The translations under genes and the position numbers were made by a program. Below, in pieces: positions 30,017-39,049 of a DNA stretch of 64,000 nucleotides. The stretch lies in contig NZ_CARBVX010000001.1 of the NCBI RefSeq assembly GCF_948948975.1, forward strand, positions 1-64,000. Direction: 5' to 3'. The stretch comes from an uncultured Lactobacillus sp. (GTDB taxonomy: Bacteria; Bacillota; Bacilli; Lactobacillales; Lactobacillaceae). Position 1 is the first letter of the stretch. Each line of letters starts with the position of its first letter. A model generated the notes under the pieces. The model saw only the letters and a list, made by a program, of their open reading frames with translations, ran no database searches and was not told the DNA's origin.

Positions 30017-30059
30017 AGAGAGACGCGAATTAACTATATTTCAATTCACATTTCTCTCT
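30017..30059 (-). other. stem-loop at the 5' end of the cggR-gap mRNA leader
   Basis: On the minus strand AGAGAGA pairs with TCTCTCT and, inside, GTGAATT with AATTCGC (one G-U). The predicted transcription start near 30064 places this stem within the first few bases of the mRNA, like a 5' stabilising hairpin. There is no T-run after it, so it is not a simple terminator. Confidence 0.5.
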
Positions 30060-30070
30060 CGACATTTTTT

Positions 30071-30099
30071 AGTATAGCAATATCTTTTTTTAAATTCAA
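30071..30099 (-). promoter_or_regulatory. promoter of the cggR-gap-pgk-tpi-eno cluster
   Basis: TTGAAT (30099-30094), 17 bases, then TATACT (30076-30071) preceded by TGC, an extended -10. The expected start is near 30064, giving a leader of about 120 bases. Confidence 0.75.
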
Positions 30100-30123
30100 G
30101 ATATATCATTCAGAATAATTAAT

Positions 30124-30151
30124 TTGTACTTTCTACATTTTCTGATATACT
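30124..30151 (+). promoter_or_regulatory. promoter of tRNA-Arg
   Basis: TTGTAC (30124-30129), 16 bases, then TATACT (30146-30151) with TG two bases upstream as extended -10. It lies 15 bases before the tRNA. Confidence 0.65.
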
Positions 30152-30165
30152 TATTTTAGTTTGTC

Positions 30166-30237
30166 GTGCCCTTAGTGTAATGGATCGCACGTAAGATTCC
30201 GGTTCTTAAAATCTGAGTTCGACTCTCAGGGGGCGCA
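30166..30237 (+). tRNA. tRNA-Arg (anticodon CCG)
   Basis: The 72 bases fold as a cloverleaf. The acceptor GTGCCCT pairs with GGGGCGC (two G-U); the D stem is GTGT/GCAC; the anticodon stem TAAGA/TCTTA carries loop TTCCGGT with anticodon CCG; the T stem CTGAG/CTCAG has loop TTCGACT. The discriminator is A. CCA is not encoded. It reads the Arg codon CGG, rare in this AT-rich genome. Confidence 0.95.
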
Positions 30238-30238
30238 T

Positions 30239-30271
30239 AAAAGCAGCCAGCGTATGCTGGCTGCTTTTTTG
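30239..30271 (+). terminator. terminator of tRNA-Arg
   Basis: AAGCAGCCAGC, loop GTAT, GCTGGCTGCTT and a T-run: a perfect 11-pair stem starting two bases after the tRNA. Confidence 0.9.
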
Positions 30272-30328
30272 TATCATTTAATTACTCGGTTTATTTAGAA
30301 ATAACCTATCATTTGTAAGCATTTTCGT

Positions 30329-30334
30329 TATAAT
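30329..30334 (+). promoter_or_regulatory. -10 element of the permease gene
   Basis: Perfect TATAAT 43 bases before the ATG; the -35 (CTATCA at 30306) is weak. Confidence 0.4.
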
Positions 30335-30376
30335 TAAAATTGGTGTTAACATGTACAAAAACAGAAAGGTTATTTT

Positions 30377-31825
30377 ATGATCGAAGAAGAAAAAAAGTCT
30401 GATGCCAAAAAAATGCTTTGGCCTACACTGGCAATGATGGCATTTTCAACTGTTTGGGGCTTTGGCAATGTTGTAAATGGTTATGTTTACTTCGATGGTA
30501 CTAAGGTCGTTTTCAGTTGGGTTCTAATGTTTTTACTCTATTTTGTTCCCTATGCATTAATGGTTGGAGAATTAGGCGCTACCTTTAAAAATGCAAATGG
30601 TGGTGTCTCATCTTGGGTTAATGCGACCATGGGTGCAAAATGGGCATATTATGCCGGATGGACCTATTGGGCTTGTCACGTCGTTTATATTTCCAGTAAA
30701 GGTACCGGTGGCTTAAGAGCGATGGCGTGGGGGATTTTTGGAAATACTAAATGGTATGATGGTCTCCCAACAGCCTGGACTCAACTTGCAACTCTAGTAA
30801 TTTTCCTATTTTTCTGCTGGGTCACTAGTAAAGGAATTCCTGTTCTTAAAAGTTTAGCCACTATTGCTGGATCATCAATGTTTATCATGTCTATTTTGTT
30901 TATCATTATGATGTTTGCTGCTCCAGCAATTAACCCTCACGCAGGATATTATTCAATTAACTTTAATTGGAAAAGTTTAATGCCAACATTCAATCTTAAG
31001 TATTTAACTTCTCTTTCAATTCTAGTTTTTGCTGTGGGTGGATGTGAAAAAATATCTCCCTATGTAAATAAAGTTAAAGCCCCTTCAAAAAACTTCCCGA
31101 AAGCCATGATGGCTCTTGCTATTATGGTTATGATTTCTGCTATTTTAGGAACATTTGCCATGGCTTTGATGTTTGACCCTAAGGTTGTTAACAATAATTT
31201 AAATGAATATATTTCAAACGGTGCTTATATGGCATTCCAACGTTTAGGTGAATATTACCATGTTGGTGGCTTGTTTATGTATATCTATTCATGGTGTAAC
31301 GTTATTGGACAATTTTCTACCTTAGTTATTAGTATCGATGCTCCACTTAGAATGTTATTAGGTAGTAAAGAAGCTAAAAACTTCATCCCTAAGAAACTCC
31401 TTAAAGTTAATAAACACGGAGCATATATCAACGGTATTTGGATGGTTGTTATCCTTTCCGGTGGTTTAATTGCAGCTCAAGCTTTACTACCAGATGCACA
31501 AGCTGTTATGGCGCAATTAGTTAAGTTAAATTCTACTACAATGCCAATGCGCTATTTATGGGTATTTGCAGCATATATTGCTCTTAGAAAGCAGCAAATA
31601 AAATTTGATACTTCTTATCAAATGACAAAGAATCAAGGTCTTGCATATACTGCTGGAATTTGGTGTTTCATTGTAACAGCTGCATGTTGTATTTTTGGAA
31701 TTTATTCTCCTGATCCATTTACACTTTTCCTTAATATTATTACTCCAATTATTTTGATTGCTTTGGGATTGATTTTACCCGCAATCAAAAAAAGAGAAGA
31801 TGGAAGTAACCCATTAATAGACTAA
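30377..31825 (+). CDS. APC-superfamily amino acid permease
   Basis: This 482-residue transporter has about 12 hydrophobic segments. It has features of the glutamate/GABA antiporter branch: an N-terminal STVWGFGNVVNG unwound-helix motif, and GELGATFKNANGGVSSWV after helix 2. The ATG has AGAAAGG upstream. It stands alone between tRNA-Arg and clpP with its own terminator. The substrate cannot be decided; no decarboxylase gene lies next to it, which would have suggested an acid-stress antiporter. Confidence 0.85.
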   Translation: MIEEEKKSDAKKMLWPTLAMMAFSTVWGFGNVVNGYVYFDGTKVVFSWVLMFLLYFVPYALMVGELGATFKNANGGVSSWVNATMGAKWAYYAGWTYWACHVVYISSKGTGGLRAMAWGIFGNTKWYDGLPTAWTQLATLVIFLFFCWVTSKGIPVLKSLATIAGSSMFIMSILFIIMMFAAPAINPHAGYYSINFNWKSLMPTFNLKYLTSLSILVFAVGGCEKISPYVNKVKAPSKNFPKAMMALAIMVMISAILGTFAMALMFDPKVVNNNLNEYISNGAYMAFQRLGEYYHVGGLFMYIYSWCNVIGQFSTLVISIDAPLRMLLGSKEAKNFIPKKLLKVNKHGAYINGIWMVVILSGGLIAAQALLPDAQAVMAQLVKLNSTTMPMRYLWVFAAYIALRKQQIKFDTSYQMTKNQGLAYTAGIWCFIVTAACCIFGIYSPDPFTLFLNIITPIILIALGLILPAIKKREDGSNPLID

Positions 31826-31829
31826 TTTT

Positions 31830-31861
31830 AATGACCGATATATTTTTATCGGTCATTTTTT
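31830..31861 (+). terminator. terminator of the permease gene
   Basis: AATGACCGAT pairs with ATCGGTCATT around an eight-base loop, followed by a T-run, four bases after the stop codon. Confidence 0.9.
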
Positions 31862-31885
31862 CTACATAAAAGTAAGCTTGATCAG

Positions 31886-31914
31886 TTGACATGATTAAAA
31901 GTAAGTGATTTAAT
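31886..31914 (+). promoter_or_regulatory. clpP promoter
   Basis: Perfect TTGACA (31886-31891), 17 bases, then TTTAAT (31909-31914) preceded by TGA, an extended -10. The CIRCE element begins at the last base of the -10. Confidence 0.8.
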
Positions 31915-31940
31915 TAGCACTGTACTTATTAGAGTGCTAA
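31914..31940. promoter_or_regulatory. CIRCE element (HrcA operator) at clpP
   Basis: TTAGCACTG, nine bases, GAGTGCTAA: the CIRCE consensus TTAGCACTC-N9-GAGTGCTAA with one mismatch. It covers the transcription start of clpP. The CtsR heptad GGTCAAA is not present upstream, so clpP seems HrcA-controlled. Confidence 0.88.
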
Positions 31941-31962
31941 TTTTGTTTAGGAGGTAAAATTA

Positions 31963-32550
31963 ATGCTCGTACCTACAGTTATTGAACAAACTGCACGTGG
32001 CGAACGTGCTTACGACATTTATTCAAGATTATTAAAAGATAGAATCATTATGCTTAGTGGTGAAATTAACGATCAAATGGCTAATTCCATCATTGCTCAA
32101 CTTTTATTCTTAGATGCACAAGATAACACTAAAGATATTTCTCTTTACATTAATTCTCCAGGTGGTGTTATTACCTCTGGATTAGCAATTATGGATACAA
32201 TGAACTTTATCAAATCAGATGTATCTACAATTGCCATCGGTATGGCTGCTTCTATGGCTTCCATTCTTTTAACTAGTGGAACTAAGGGTAAACGTTTTGC
32301 ATTACCAAACTCAACAGTTCTTATCCACCAACCACTAGGTGGTGCACAAGGTCAACAAACTGACATTCAAATTGCAGCTAATGAAATTTTGAAGAGTCGT
32401 AAAAAACTCAACCAAATTTTACATGAAACCACTGGTCAACCTCTTGATAAGATCCTTAAGGATACTGAACGCGACAATTACTTGTCTGCTGAAGAAGCTA
32501 AAGACTATGGTTTAATCGATGAAATTTTGGTAAACCAAAAGAAAGACTAG
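31963..32550 (+). CDS. clpP: ATP-dependent Clp protease proteolytic subunit
   Basis: ClpP is a serine protease that forms a 14-mer barrel and works with ClpX, ClpC or ClpE ATPases. The 195-residue protein has GMAASMAS with the catalytic Ser, HQPLGG with the catalytic His, and a downstream Asp near DTERDN. AGGAGG precedes the ATG. It is monocistronic, between its CIRCE-controlled promoter and a strong terminator. Confidence 0.97.
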   Translation: MLVPTVIEQTARGERAYDIYSRLLKDRIIMLSGEINDQMANSIIAQLLFLDAQDNTKDISLYINSPGGVITSGLAIMDTMNFIKSDVSTIAIGMAASMASILLTSGTKGKRFALPNSTVLIHQPLGGAQGQQTDIQIAANEILKSRKKLNQILHETTGQPLDKILKDTERDNYLSAEEAKDYGLIDEILVNQKKD

Positions 32551-32563
32551 TTTATTTTCAGAC

Positions 32564-32598
32564 AAAAATAGAGCTCACGATGTGAGCTCTATTTTTTT
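32564..32598. terminator. bidirectional terminator of clpP and whiA
   Basis: AAATAGAGCTCAC pairs perfectly with GTGAGCTCTATTT around GAT, with flanking A and T runs, between converging clpP and whiA. Confidence 0.92.
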
Positions 32599-32600
32599 AT

Positions 32601-33542
32601 CTAATTTTCTTCTTTTAATTGCTTCGCTATTTCACGAATTTTTTGAAAACGATGGTTAACCCCTGACTTTGAGATTGGACCATCTGGTACTTGTGCTGCA
32701 ACTTCCTTAAGAGAAAGTTCTGGATGTGTTAATCTAAAACGAGCTAACACAGTCAATTTTTCAGGTAAATTTTCTAAGCCAAATTTTTCTTCAATCAATT
32801 GAATATCTTCAACTTGCTTAGCTGCTGCATTCGCAGTTTTTTTAAGATTTGCTGTATCGCAATTCACTAAACGATTTACTGAATTACGCATATCACGCAT
32901 AATTCTCAAATCTTCAAAAGCTAGCATTGCGTTTACTGCACCAACTACATGGAGAAAATCACCAATTTTTTCTGCTTCTTTTAAATAAACAATATAGCCA
33001 CTTCGTCTTCTCGTCTCTTTGGCATTTAAATAAAAGAAATTATTCATTAGTTTTAATAAATCTTGATTATGATTCTCATAAAGAGAGTAAATCTCTAAAT
33101 GATAGCGACTAGTTTCTGGATTATTTACACTTCCAGACGCTAAAAAAGCTCCTCTTAAATAGGACATTGCTCTTTGTTCCGAAGACATAATCTTTTCAGG
33201 AATTCCTGTAATAAGACCGTTACTACTATCAAAAATTTCTAAGTCAGTTAGAATTTCATGAACTTGTTTTTGAAGTCTAACTAAATACTGATAATTTTTC
33301 TTTAATTTCATCTTCTTAGAAACAATTAACAGGGGTTCAATTCCATAAGCAGTCTTAATAAGAGAAAATATTCTTCTTGCAATCGCTGGATTTTCAGTTG
33401 TAATATCCAAGCTAAACTGATGATCGTGCAGGCTAAGTACTCCATTCATTCGCAAAAAAGCTGCTAATTCTGCCTTTGCATGTTCGGGATGAACTGGCAG
33501 ACTTGTAAGTTCTTTTTTTACGTCACTTGCGTATGAAACCAT
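32601..33542 (-). CDS. whiA: WhiA-type DNA-binding protein
   Basis: This 313-residue protein has an N-terminal LAGLIDADG-like domain ([26 protein letters not shown]) without nuclease residues and a C-terminal helix-turn-helix ([24 protein letters not shown]). In Firmicutes WhiA influences division and chromosome segregation. It is the third gene of rapZ-yvcK-whiA, three bases after yvcK. Confidence 0.95.
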   Translation of the reverse strand: MVSYASDVKKELTSLPVHPEHAKAELAAFLRMNGVLSLHDHQFSLDITTENPAIARRIFSLIKTAYGIEPLLIVSKKMKLKKNYQYLVRLQKQVHEILTDLEIFDSSNGLITGIPEKIMSSEQRAMSYLRGAFLASGSVNNPETSRYHLEIYSLYENHNQDLLKLMNNFFYLNAKETRRRSGYIVYLKEAEKIGDFLHVVGAVNAMLAFEDLRIMRDMRNSVNRLVNCDTANLKKTANAAAKQVEDIQLIEEKFGLENLPEKLTVLARFRLTHPELSLKEVAAQVPDGPISKSGVNHRFQKIREIAKQLKEEN

Positions 33543-33545
33543 TAC

Positions 33546-34583
33546 CTAATCCTGTTCCCTCTCTCTTCGACTATATGCTTCAAAAGCTAAATTTAAAATT
33601 TCATCAGCTACTTTTTTCCCATCATGAAAAACCAATCCACTATGTTGATCAATAAAGTCAGCTGTAATTACTCGACAATCTTGAGCCCGCAATCCGGCAA
33701 AATCATTCCTTACCGGTTCAAGATAAGCATCATAATCGGCCGGGTTAAATTTAGTCATATCAATCTTAGCCCCGTTAACCAAAGCCGTATTAATATAGTG
33801 TCCTCCTAAATGATCATTAATAACTTGTACATGCTCAGCTGCTGTAAAATGATCTGTCTCACCTTGCTGAGTCATAATATTACAAATATAAATCACTTCA
33901 GCTTTAGTTTGTCTTACAGCATCCCCTAAATTAGAAATCATCAAATTAGGTAAAATCGATGTAAATAAACTTCCCGGTCCTAAAACTACTGCATCTGCCT
34001 GCATAATAGCTGCTAAAACTGGTAACACAGCTTTAGGTTTATCATCTGAATCAGTATCTGTGACCCATACACGTTTAATTCTCTTATCTTTTGCTGTAAT
34101 TTCTGTTTCTCCAGATTCGGTTGTACCATCAACAAATTCTGCGTTTAAAGTTAATGGCTCATTCGAAGCAGGATAAATTCTTCCATCAATTCGCATCATC
34201 CTAGATAAAGACTGCACAGCATCAAAAATATTTCCCTGCATTTCATCCAAAGCAGCAATAATTAAGTTTCCAATTGCATGACCTGCAAAAAACGAGTCAG
34301 ATGAATTAAACCGATATTGAAAAATATCTTTTTCTTCTTGTGGTAAATCTGATAGAGAAACTAACACATTTCTAATATCACCTGGTGGCACCACATTAAT
34401 ATAATCTCGAATTACACCCGAAGATCCGCCATCATCTGCTACAGTAACAATTGCTGTTATATCAGCATTTTGCTCTTTTAGAGCATTCAAAATAACAGGT
34501 AACCCTGTCCCTCCGCCAATAACAACAATTTTAGGGCGACGTCCGCGAATGACACGTACAATTTTATTTTCTCCGTATGCCAT
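33546..34583 (-). CDS. yvcK: YvcK/GlmR family protein
   Basis: This 345-residue protein of the CofD-like fold has [13 protein letters not shown] near residue 20, [11 protein letters not shown] near 47, and [14 protein letters not shown] [12 protein letters not shown]. In Bacillus it binds UDP-GlcNAc and stimulates GlmS, directing carbon into wall synthesis. That fits with glmM, murB and tagO in this window. It lies between rapZ and whiA. Confidence 0.95.
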   Translation of the reverse strand: MAYGENKIVRVIRGRRPKIVVIGGGTGLPVILNALKEQNADITAIVTVADDGGSSGVIRDYINVVPPGDIRNVLVSLSDLPQEEKDIFQYRFNSSDSFFAGHAIGNLIIAALDEMQGNIFDAVQSLSRMMRIDGRIYPASNEPLTLNAEFVDGTTESGETEITAKDKRIKRVWVTDTDSDDKPKAVLPVLAAIMQADAVVLGPGSLFTSILPNLMISNLGDAVRQTKAEVIYICNIMTQQGETDHFTAAEHVQVINDHLGGHYINTALVNGAKIDMTKFNPADYDAYLEPVRNDFAGLRAQDCRVITADFIDQHSGLVFHDGKKVADEILNLAFEAYSRREREQD

Positions 34584-34594
34584 CTCCCGCTCCT

Positions 34595-35470
34595 TTATTG
34601 TCCAATATAACGACTGATTTCTCGGTGAGAAATATCAACAGGATATTTTTTAGCTAAATCGACTGCTAATTGGCGTGCAATTGAGACACTTCTGTGTTGA
34701 CCACCTGTACAACCAATTGCAATAGTCAATTTTTCTTTTCCTTCAGCAATATATCCTGGAATAGCCGTCTCCAACATATCCAAAAACTTAGCATAAAACT
34801 CTTTAGTTTCTTTCTTGCTCATTACATAATCAAAAACTCGACGATCTAAACCAGTAAATGGCTTAAGTTGAGGAATATAGAATGGATTTGGCAAAAATCT
34901 TACATCCATCACAATATCTGCATCAATCGGAATACCATATTTAAATCCAAAACTCATTACCTCAATTGAAAACGTCCGAGTTCGATTATCTCCAAACTTA
35001 TCTACTAATTTTGTCTTTAATTCCTTGGTAGATAAATGGGAGGTATCAATAATTATGTTTGAAATATTCTTGGTTCTTGATAAAATATTTCTTTCTTCTT
35101 GAATTCCATCAAGCAAGCGACCCGTATGAGCTAAAGGAGGCAAGCGTCTCGTCTCTTTATATCTAGATACTAAAACATCGTCTGAAGCATCTAAAAACAA
35201 AACTGTTGACTGAACATTTTGACTATCTTCCAAAGATTTGATTTCATCAACCAAATCCTTATAAAAACTCTTTACTCTCAAATCAACAACTACTGCCGCC
35301 TTGCTAAAATCTGAAGAATTGTTAATTAATTCCCAGAAACTTCCCAATAATTCTGGTGGTAAATTGTCTACTACAAAATACCCCATATCTTCTAATGCTT
35401 TAATAGCAACAGTTTTACCTGCACCACTCATACCAGTAACAATTAATAATTGTTTTTTCTGTTCAGCCAT
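34595..35470 (-). CDS. rapZ: RapZ/YvcJ nucleotide-binding protein
   Basis: This 291-residue P-loop protein has Walker A GMSGAGKT near residue 13, [13 protein letters not shown] in the middle and [10 protein letters not shown] near the C-terminus. In E. coli RapZ is an RNA adaptor for GlmZ; in Firmicutes YvcJ hydrolyses GTP and its role is less clear. It heads the rapZ-yvcK-whiA operon and has an AGGAGG site. Confidence 0.94.
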   Translation of the reverse strand: MAEQKKQLLIVTGMSGAGKTVAIKALEDMGYFVVDNLPPELLGSFWELINNSSDFSKAAVVVDLRVKSFYKDLVDEIKSLEDSQNVQSTVLFLDASDDVLVSRYKETRRLPPLAHTGRLLDGIQEERNILSRTKNISNIIIDTSHLSTKELKTKLVDKFGDNRTRTFSIEVMSFGFKYGIPIDADIVMDVRFLPNPFYIPQLKPFTGLDRRVFDYVMSKKETKEFYAKFLDMLETAIPGYIAEGKEKLTIAIGCTGGQHRSVSIARQLAVDLAKKYPVDISHREISRYIGQ

Positions 35471-35524
35471 AGCTATTCCTCCTTAACCGACATTATAACA
35501 TACCGGGTGTTCCATTTTTAAAAT

Positions 35525-35580
35525 AAAATAAAAAGTCGTTATCTTTGGTAGTCTTCCAACGATATACGACTTTTTATTTT
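35525..35580 (-). terminator. terminator of the HdeD-like gene
   Basis: AAAATAAAAAGTCGT pairs perfectly with ACGACTTTTTATTTT; within the loop TTGG pairs with CCAA. The stop codon of the HdeD-like gene lies at the edge of the right arm. Confidence 0.85.
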
Positions 35581-36118
35581 ATCTATGCATCCATGAAACA
35601 AAAATTTCATTAATTCCAAATACCATTAACCAAAATGCTACTAAGTAAACTAAAGTAATAGCGGCTAACATTGGGTTAAATAGTAAAGCAAAAGCAATAA
35701 TTAAACTAATAATGTTTAAAATTAAGCAAAGAACAAAGTACCCAGTTGAATACTCACGTAAGTGCCATGAGAAAATGATCCCAATAATCGAATCGGTCAA
35801 GAACCAAATAGCAAATAAAATAGCTAAAGTTAATCCCCCAATTTCACGTGAACATAAGAACAAAACACCAATTACAATATCAATAATTGCAGAAACTATT
35901 GTTACCCAGCTCAAATCAAAAATATTGTGAAATTTAACATATGCTGAAATCCAAATTAGTCCTTGTAAAATTGATAAAATACCGAATACAAATACAAATG
36001 CTTGTAAACCACGTCCAGGGTAGCGTAATAACAGGAACGATGCTATAACAAACAAAATCCCTGCTATAAATGAGCCCCAATCAAAGCCTTGATGTCTAGA
36101 ATTATAAATGTTGTTCAT
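35579..36118 (-). CDS. HdeD/DUF308-family membrane protein
   Basis: This 179-residue protein has six predicted hydrophobic segments with the HdeD-type pattern GIXXIXXGIXXL in SILQGLIWI, IDIVIGVLFL and AFWLMVFGINEIF. E. coli HdeD is linked to acid resistance, but the function here is not known. It lies alone between rapZ and uvrA, with its own terminator. Confidence 0.8.
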   Translation of the reverse strand: MNNIYNSRHQGFDWGSFIAGILFVIASFLLLRYPGRGLQAFVFVFGILSILQGLIWISAYVKFHNIFDLSWVTIVSAIIDIVIGVLFLCSREIGGLTLAILFAIWFLTDSIIGIIFSWHLREYSTGYFVLCLILNIISLIIAFALLFNPMLAAITLVYLVAFWLMVFGINEIFVSWMHR

Positions 36119-36167
36119 TTTTATATCCTCCCAGATAATATTCTACACTTAATTTTCTAAAACACCA

Positions 36168-39035
36168 TTAACTTTCTTCTTGCTCTTTTTTATTATTTAT
36201 CATTTGCTTAGTTAATTCAGTATCTCTTTTAAGAACAGGTTTTAAATATTGACCAGTATAACTTTCTTTGACCTGTACAACTTCTTCGGGAGTGCCAGTA
36301 GCCACAACTTGTCCACCGCCATCTCCCCCTTCAGGGCCTAGATCAATTAGCCAATCTGCATTTTTAATGACGTCTAAGTTATGTTCAATAATTAAAACTG
36401 TATTTCCTTCATCAACTAAGCGCTGCAATACTTCTAATAGACGCTTAATATCATCAGTGTGCAAACCTGTTGTAGGTTCATCCAAGATATAAAAGTTATT
36501 TCCAGTAGAAAGTTTTTGTAATTCAGAAGCTAACTTCATTCTTTGCGCTTCCCCACCAGATAACGTAGTTGCTGATTGTCCTAACTTCACATAACCTAAT
36601 CCTACATCAACAATCGTTTGTAACTTACGATGAATTTTTGGAATATTTTCAAAGAATTTACATGCTTCGTTAATTGTCATATTTAAAACTTGAGAAATAT
36701 TTTTTTCACGGTAAGTTACTTCTAAAGTTTCTGAATTATATCTTGTTCCGTGACAAACTTCGCAAGGAACATACACATCTGGCAGGAAATTCATTTCTAT
36801 CTTAATGATCCCATCTCCATGACATGCTTCACAACGACCGCCCTTAACATTAAAAGAAAATCTTGCCTTAGTATATCCACGCATTTTTGCTTCATTAGTC
36901 TGTGCAAATAAAGTCCGAATATCATCAAATACACTAGTATATGTTGCTGGATTACTACGGGGAGTTCGTCCAATCGGACTTTGATCAATATCTATAATTT
37001 TTTCAATATTTTTATATCCCTTAATTGATTTATACTTCCCGGGCTTTGCAGAATTATTATTCAACTTCTGTGCCAGAGCACGTTTCAAAATTAAGTTAAC
37101 TAGTGTTGATTTTCCTGAACCCGATACTCCGGTTACAACAACTAATTTACCTAACGGAAAATCGACAGAAATATCTTTTAAATTATTTTCTTTTGCACCT
37201 GTAACAGTTATTTTTTTACCGTTACCCTTTCTTCGCTCTAGAGGAACTGGAACAATCTTTTTACCAGACAAGTACTCTCCAGTTAAAGAATGTGGATTCT
37301 TCATTACTTCTTCAGGTGTACCAGCAGCCATCACCTTTCCGCCGTATACTCCTGCTCCAGGTCCCATATCAACTAAGTAATCAGCTTGCTTCATGGTCTC
37401 ATCATCATGTTCCACTACAATCAGAGAATTTCCCAGATCTCTCATTTTCTTAAGAGAAGAAATAAGACGATCATTATCACGCTGATGAAGACCAATCGAC
37501 GGTTCATCTAGAATATACATGACTCCTGACAAATTAGAACCAATTTGAGTTGCTAATCTAATTCTTTGAGCTTCTCCGCCAGATAAAGTACCAGCAGAGC
37601 GAGATAGAGTAAGATAGTCTAAACCAACATTAATTAAAAATGTTAAGCGATCACGTACTTCTTTCAAAATTGGTTTAGCAATCATTTCTTCTTGTTCACT
37701 TAATTTTACTGAGTTGAAAAATTCTAATGCTTTTGCAATCGAAAGGTCCGATGCTTCAGCAATATCTTTACCGTTTACTTTTACGGCTAAAGCCTTCTCA
37801 TTCAATCTTTTACCATGACAAGTTGAACAAGTAAGTTCAGTCATATACTTACCCATTGCCTCGCGCATGAATTTAGACATTGGATGGTGGTAGCGACGAT
37901 TGATATTATTTAAAATTCCTTCAAATTCCTGAACTGTATCGTTTACGCCAAAGTCCCCTTCAAGATGGAATTTTATTTTCTTTCCCTTAGATCCATTTAA
38001 AATTAAATCTTTTTGTCTTTTAGTTAATTTTTTATATGGTTTATCTAAAGGTATTTTCAAGGCTGTACAAGCTTGTTCTAACATAGCAGTATAGTACTTA
38101 GAATTAGCCCATGGAACTAGAGCTCCTTCGCTTAATGACTTATCCTTATCAGGAATTACTAAATCTTCATCTACTGACAGCTTCATCCCCAATCCATCGC
38201 AATCAGGACAAGCCCCAAAAGGCGCATTAAATGAAAACAAACGTGGCTCCATTTCACCAACAGTAAAACCACAAATAGGACAAGCATAGTATTCTGAAAA
38301 ATTGATGCGTTCGCCCTTAATTACATCAACATCCATGTACCCATCTGCTAAACGGAGGGCTGCTTCTACTGAATCAAATAACCGACTACGAATATTTTCT
38401 TTAACAATTAGACGATCTACAACAATATCAATACTGTGTCGCTTGTTTTTATCTAGATCAAACTCATCAGTAATTTCATGCATTTCGCCATCTACAATTA
38501 CACGCACGTATCCTGCACGCTGAATTCGCTTAAATACCTCTTTATGTTCTCCTCTTTTAGAGCGGATAACTGGAGCTAAAATTTGAATTCTACTTCTTTC
38601 AGGTAAATCCATTACTCGATCTACCATTTGATCTACGCTTTGTCTCTCAATCAAAGTTCCATCATTTGGACAAATTGGATGGCCGACACGGGCCCACAAT
38701 AAACGTAAATAATCGTTAATTTCTGTTACAGTTCCAACTGTTGAGCGCGGATTGTGTGAAGTTGTCTTTTGGTCAATTGAAATTGCTGGATTTAGCCCGT
38801 CAATCGAGTCAACATCCGCTTTATCCATTTGCCCTAAAAATTGTCTCGCATAACTTGATAATGACTCTACATATCGTCTTCTACCTTCAGCATATAAGGT
38901 ATCAAACGCCAATGAACTTTTTCCTGAACCCGATAGACCAGTAATAACTACTAATTTATCTTTTGGAATTGATAAACTTATATCTTTTAAATTATGTTCC
39001 CTGGCTCCGTGAATAACAATTTCATCATTTACCAT
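36168..39035 (-). CDS. uvrA: excinuclease ABC subunit A
   Basis: UvrA recognises DNA damage in nucleotide excision repair. The 955-residue protein has two ABC modules with Walker A GLSGSGKSSLAF (near residue 33) and GVSGSGKSTLV, two LSGGEAQR signatures, and zinc fingers CPICG...CPDC and CEAC...CEVC. It starts 14 bases after uvrB, forming the uvrBA operon. I saw no clear terminator after it. Confidence 0.98.
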   Translation of the reverse strand: MVNDEIVIHGAREHNLKDISLSIPKDKLVVITGLSGSGKSSLAFDTLYAEGRRRYVESLSSYARQFLGQMDKADVDSIDGLNPAISIDQKTTSHNPRSTVGTVTEINDYLRLLWARVGHPICPNDGTLIERQSVDQMVDRVMDLPERSRIQILAPVIRSKRGEHKEVFKRIQRAGYVRVIVDGEMHEITDEFDLDKNKRHSIDIVVDRLIVKENIRSRLFDSVEAALRLADGYMDVDVIKGERINFSEYYACPICGFTVGEMEPRLFSFNAPFGACPDCDGLGMKLSVDEDLVIPDKDKSLSEGALVPWANSKYYTAMLEQACTALKIPLDKPYKKLTKRQKDLILNGSKGKKIKFHLEGDFGVNDTVQEFEGILNNINRRYHHPMSKFMREAMGKYMTELTCSTCHGKRLNEKALAVKVNGKDIAEASDLSIAKALEFFNSVKLSEQEEMIAKPILKEVRDRLTFLINVGLDYLTLSRSAGTLSGGEAQRIRLATQIGSNLSGVMYILDEPSIGLHQRDNDRLISSLKKMRDLGNSLIVVEHDDETMKQADYLVDMGPGAGVYGGKVMAAGTPEEVMKNPHSLTGEYLSGKKIVPVPLERRKGNGKKITVTGAKENNLKDISVDFPLGKLVVVTGVSGSGKSTLVNLILKRALAQKLNNNSAKPGKYKSIKGYKNIEKIIDIDQSPIGRTPRSNPATYTSVFDDIRTLFAQTNEAKMRGYTKARFSFNVKGGRCEACHGDGIIKIEMNFLPDVYVPCEVCHGTRYNSETLEVTYREKNISQVLNMTINEACKFFENIPKIHRKLQTIVDVGLGYVKLGQSATTLSGGEAQRMKLASELQKLSTGNNFYILDEPTTGLHTDDIKRLLEVLQRLVDEGNTVLIIEHNLDVIKNADWLIDLGPEGGDGGGQVVATGTPEEVVQVKESYTGQYLKPVLKRDTELTKQMINNKKEQEES

Positions 39036-39049
39036 TTAACTGTCCTCCT

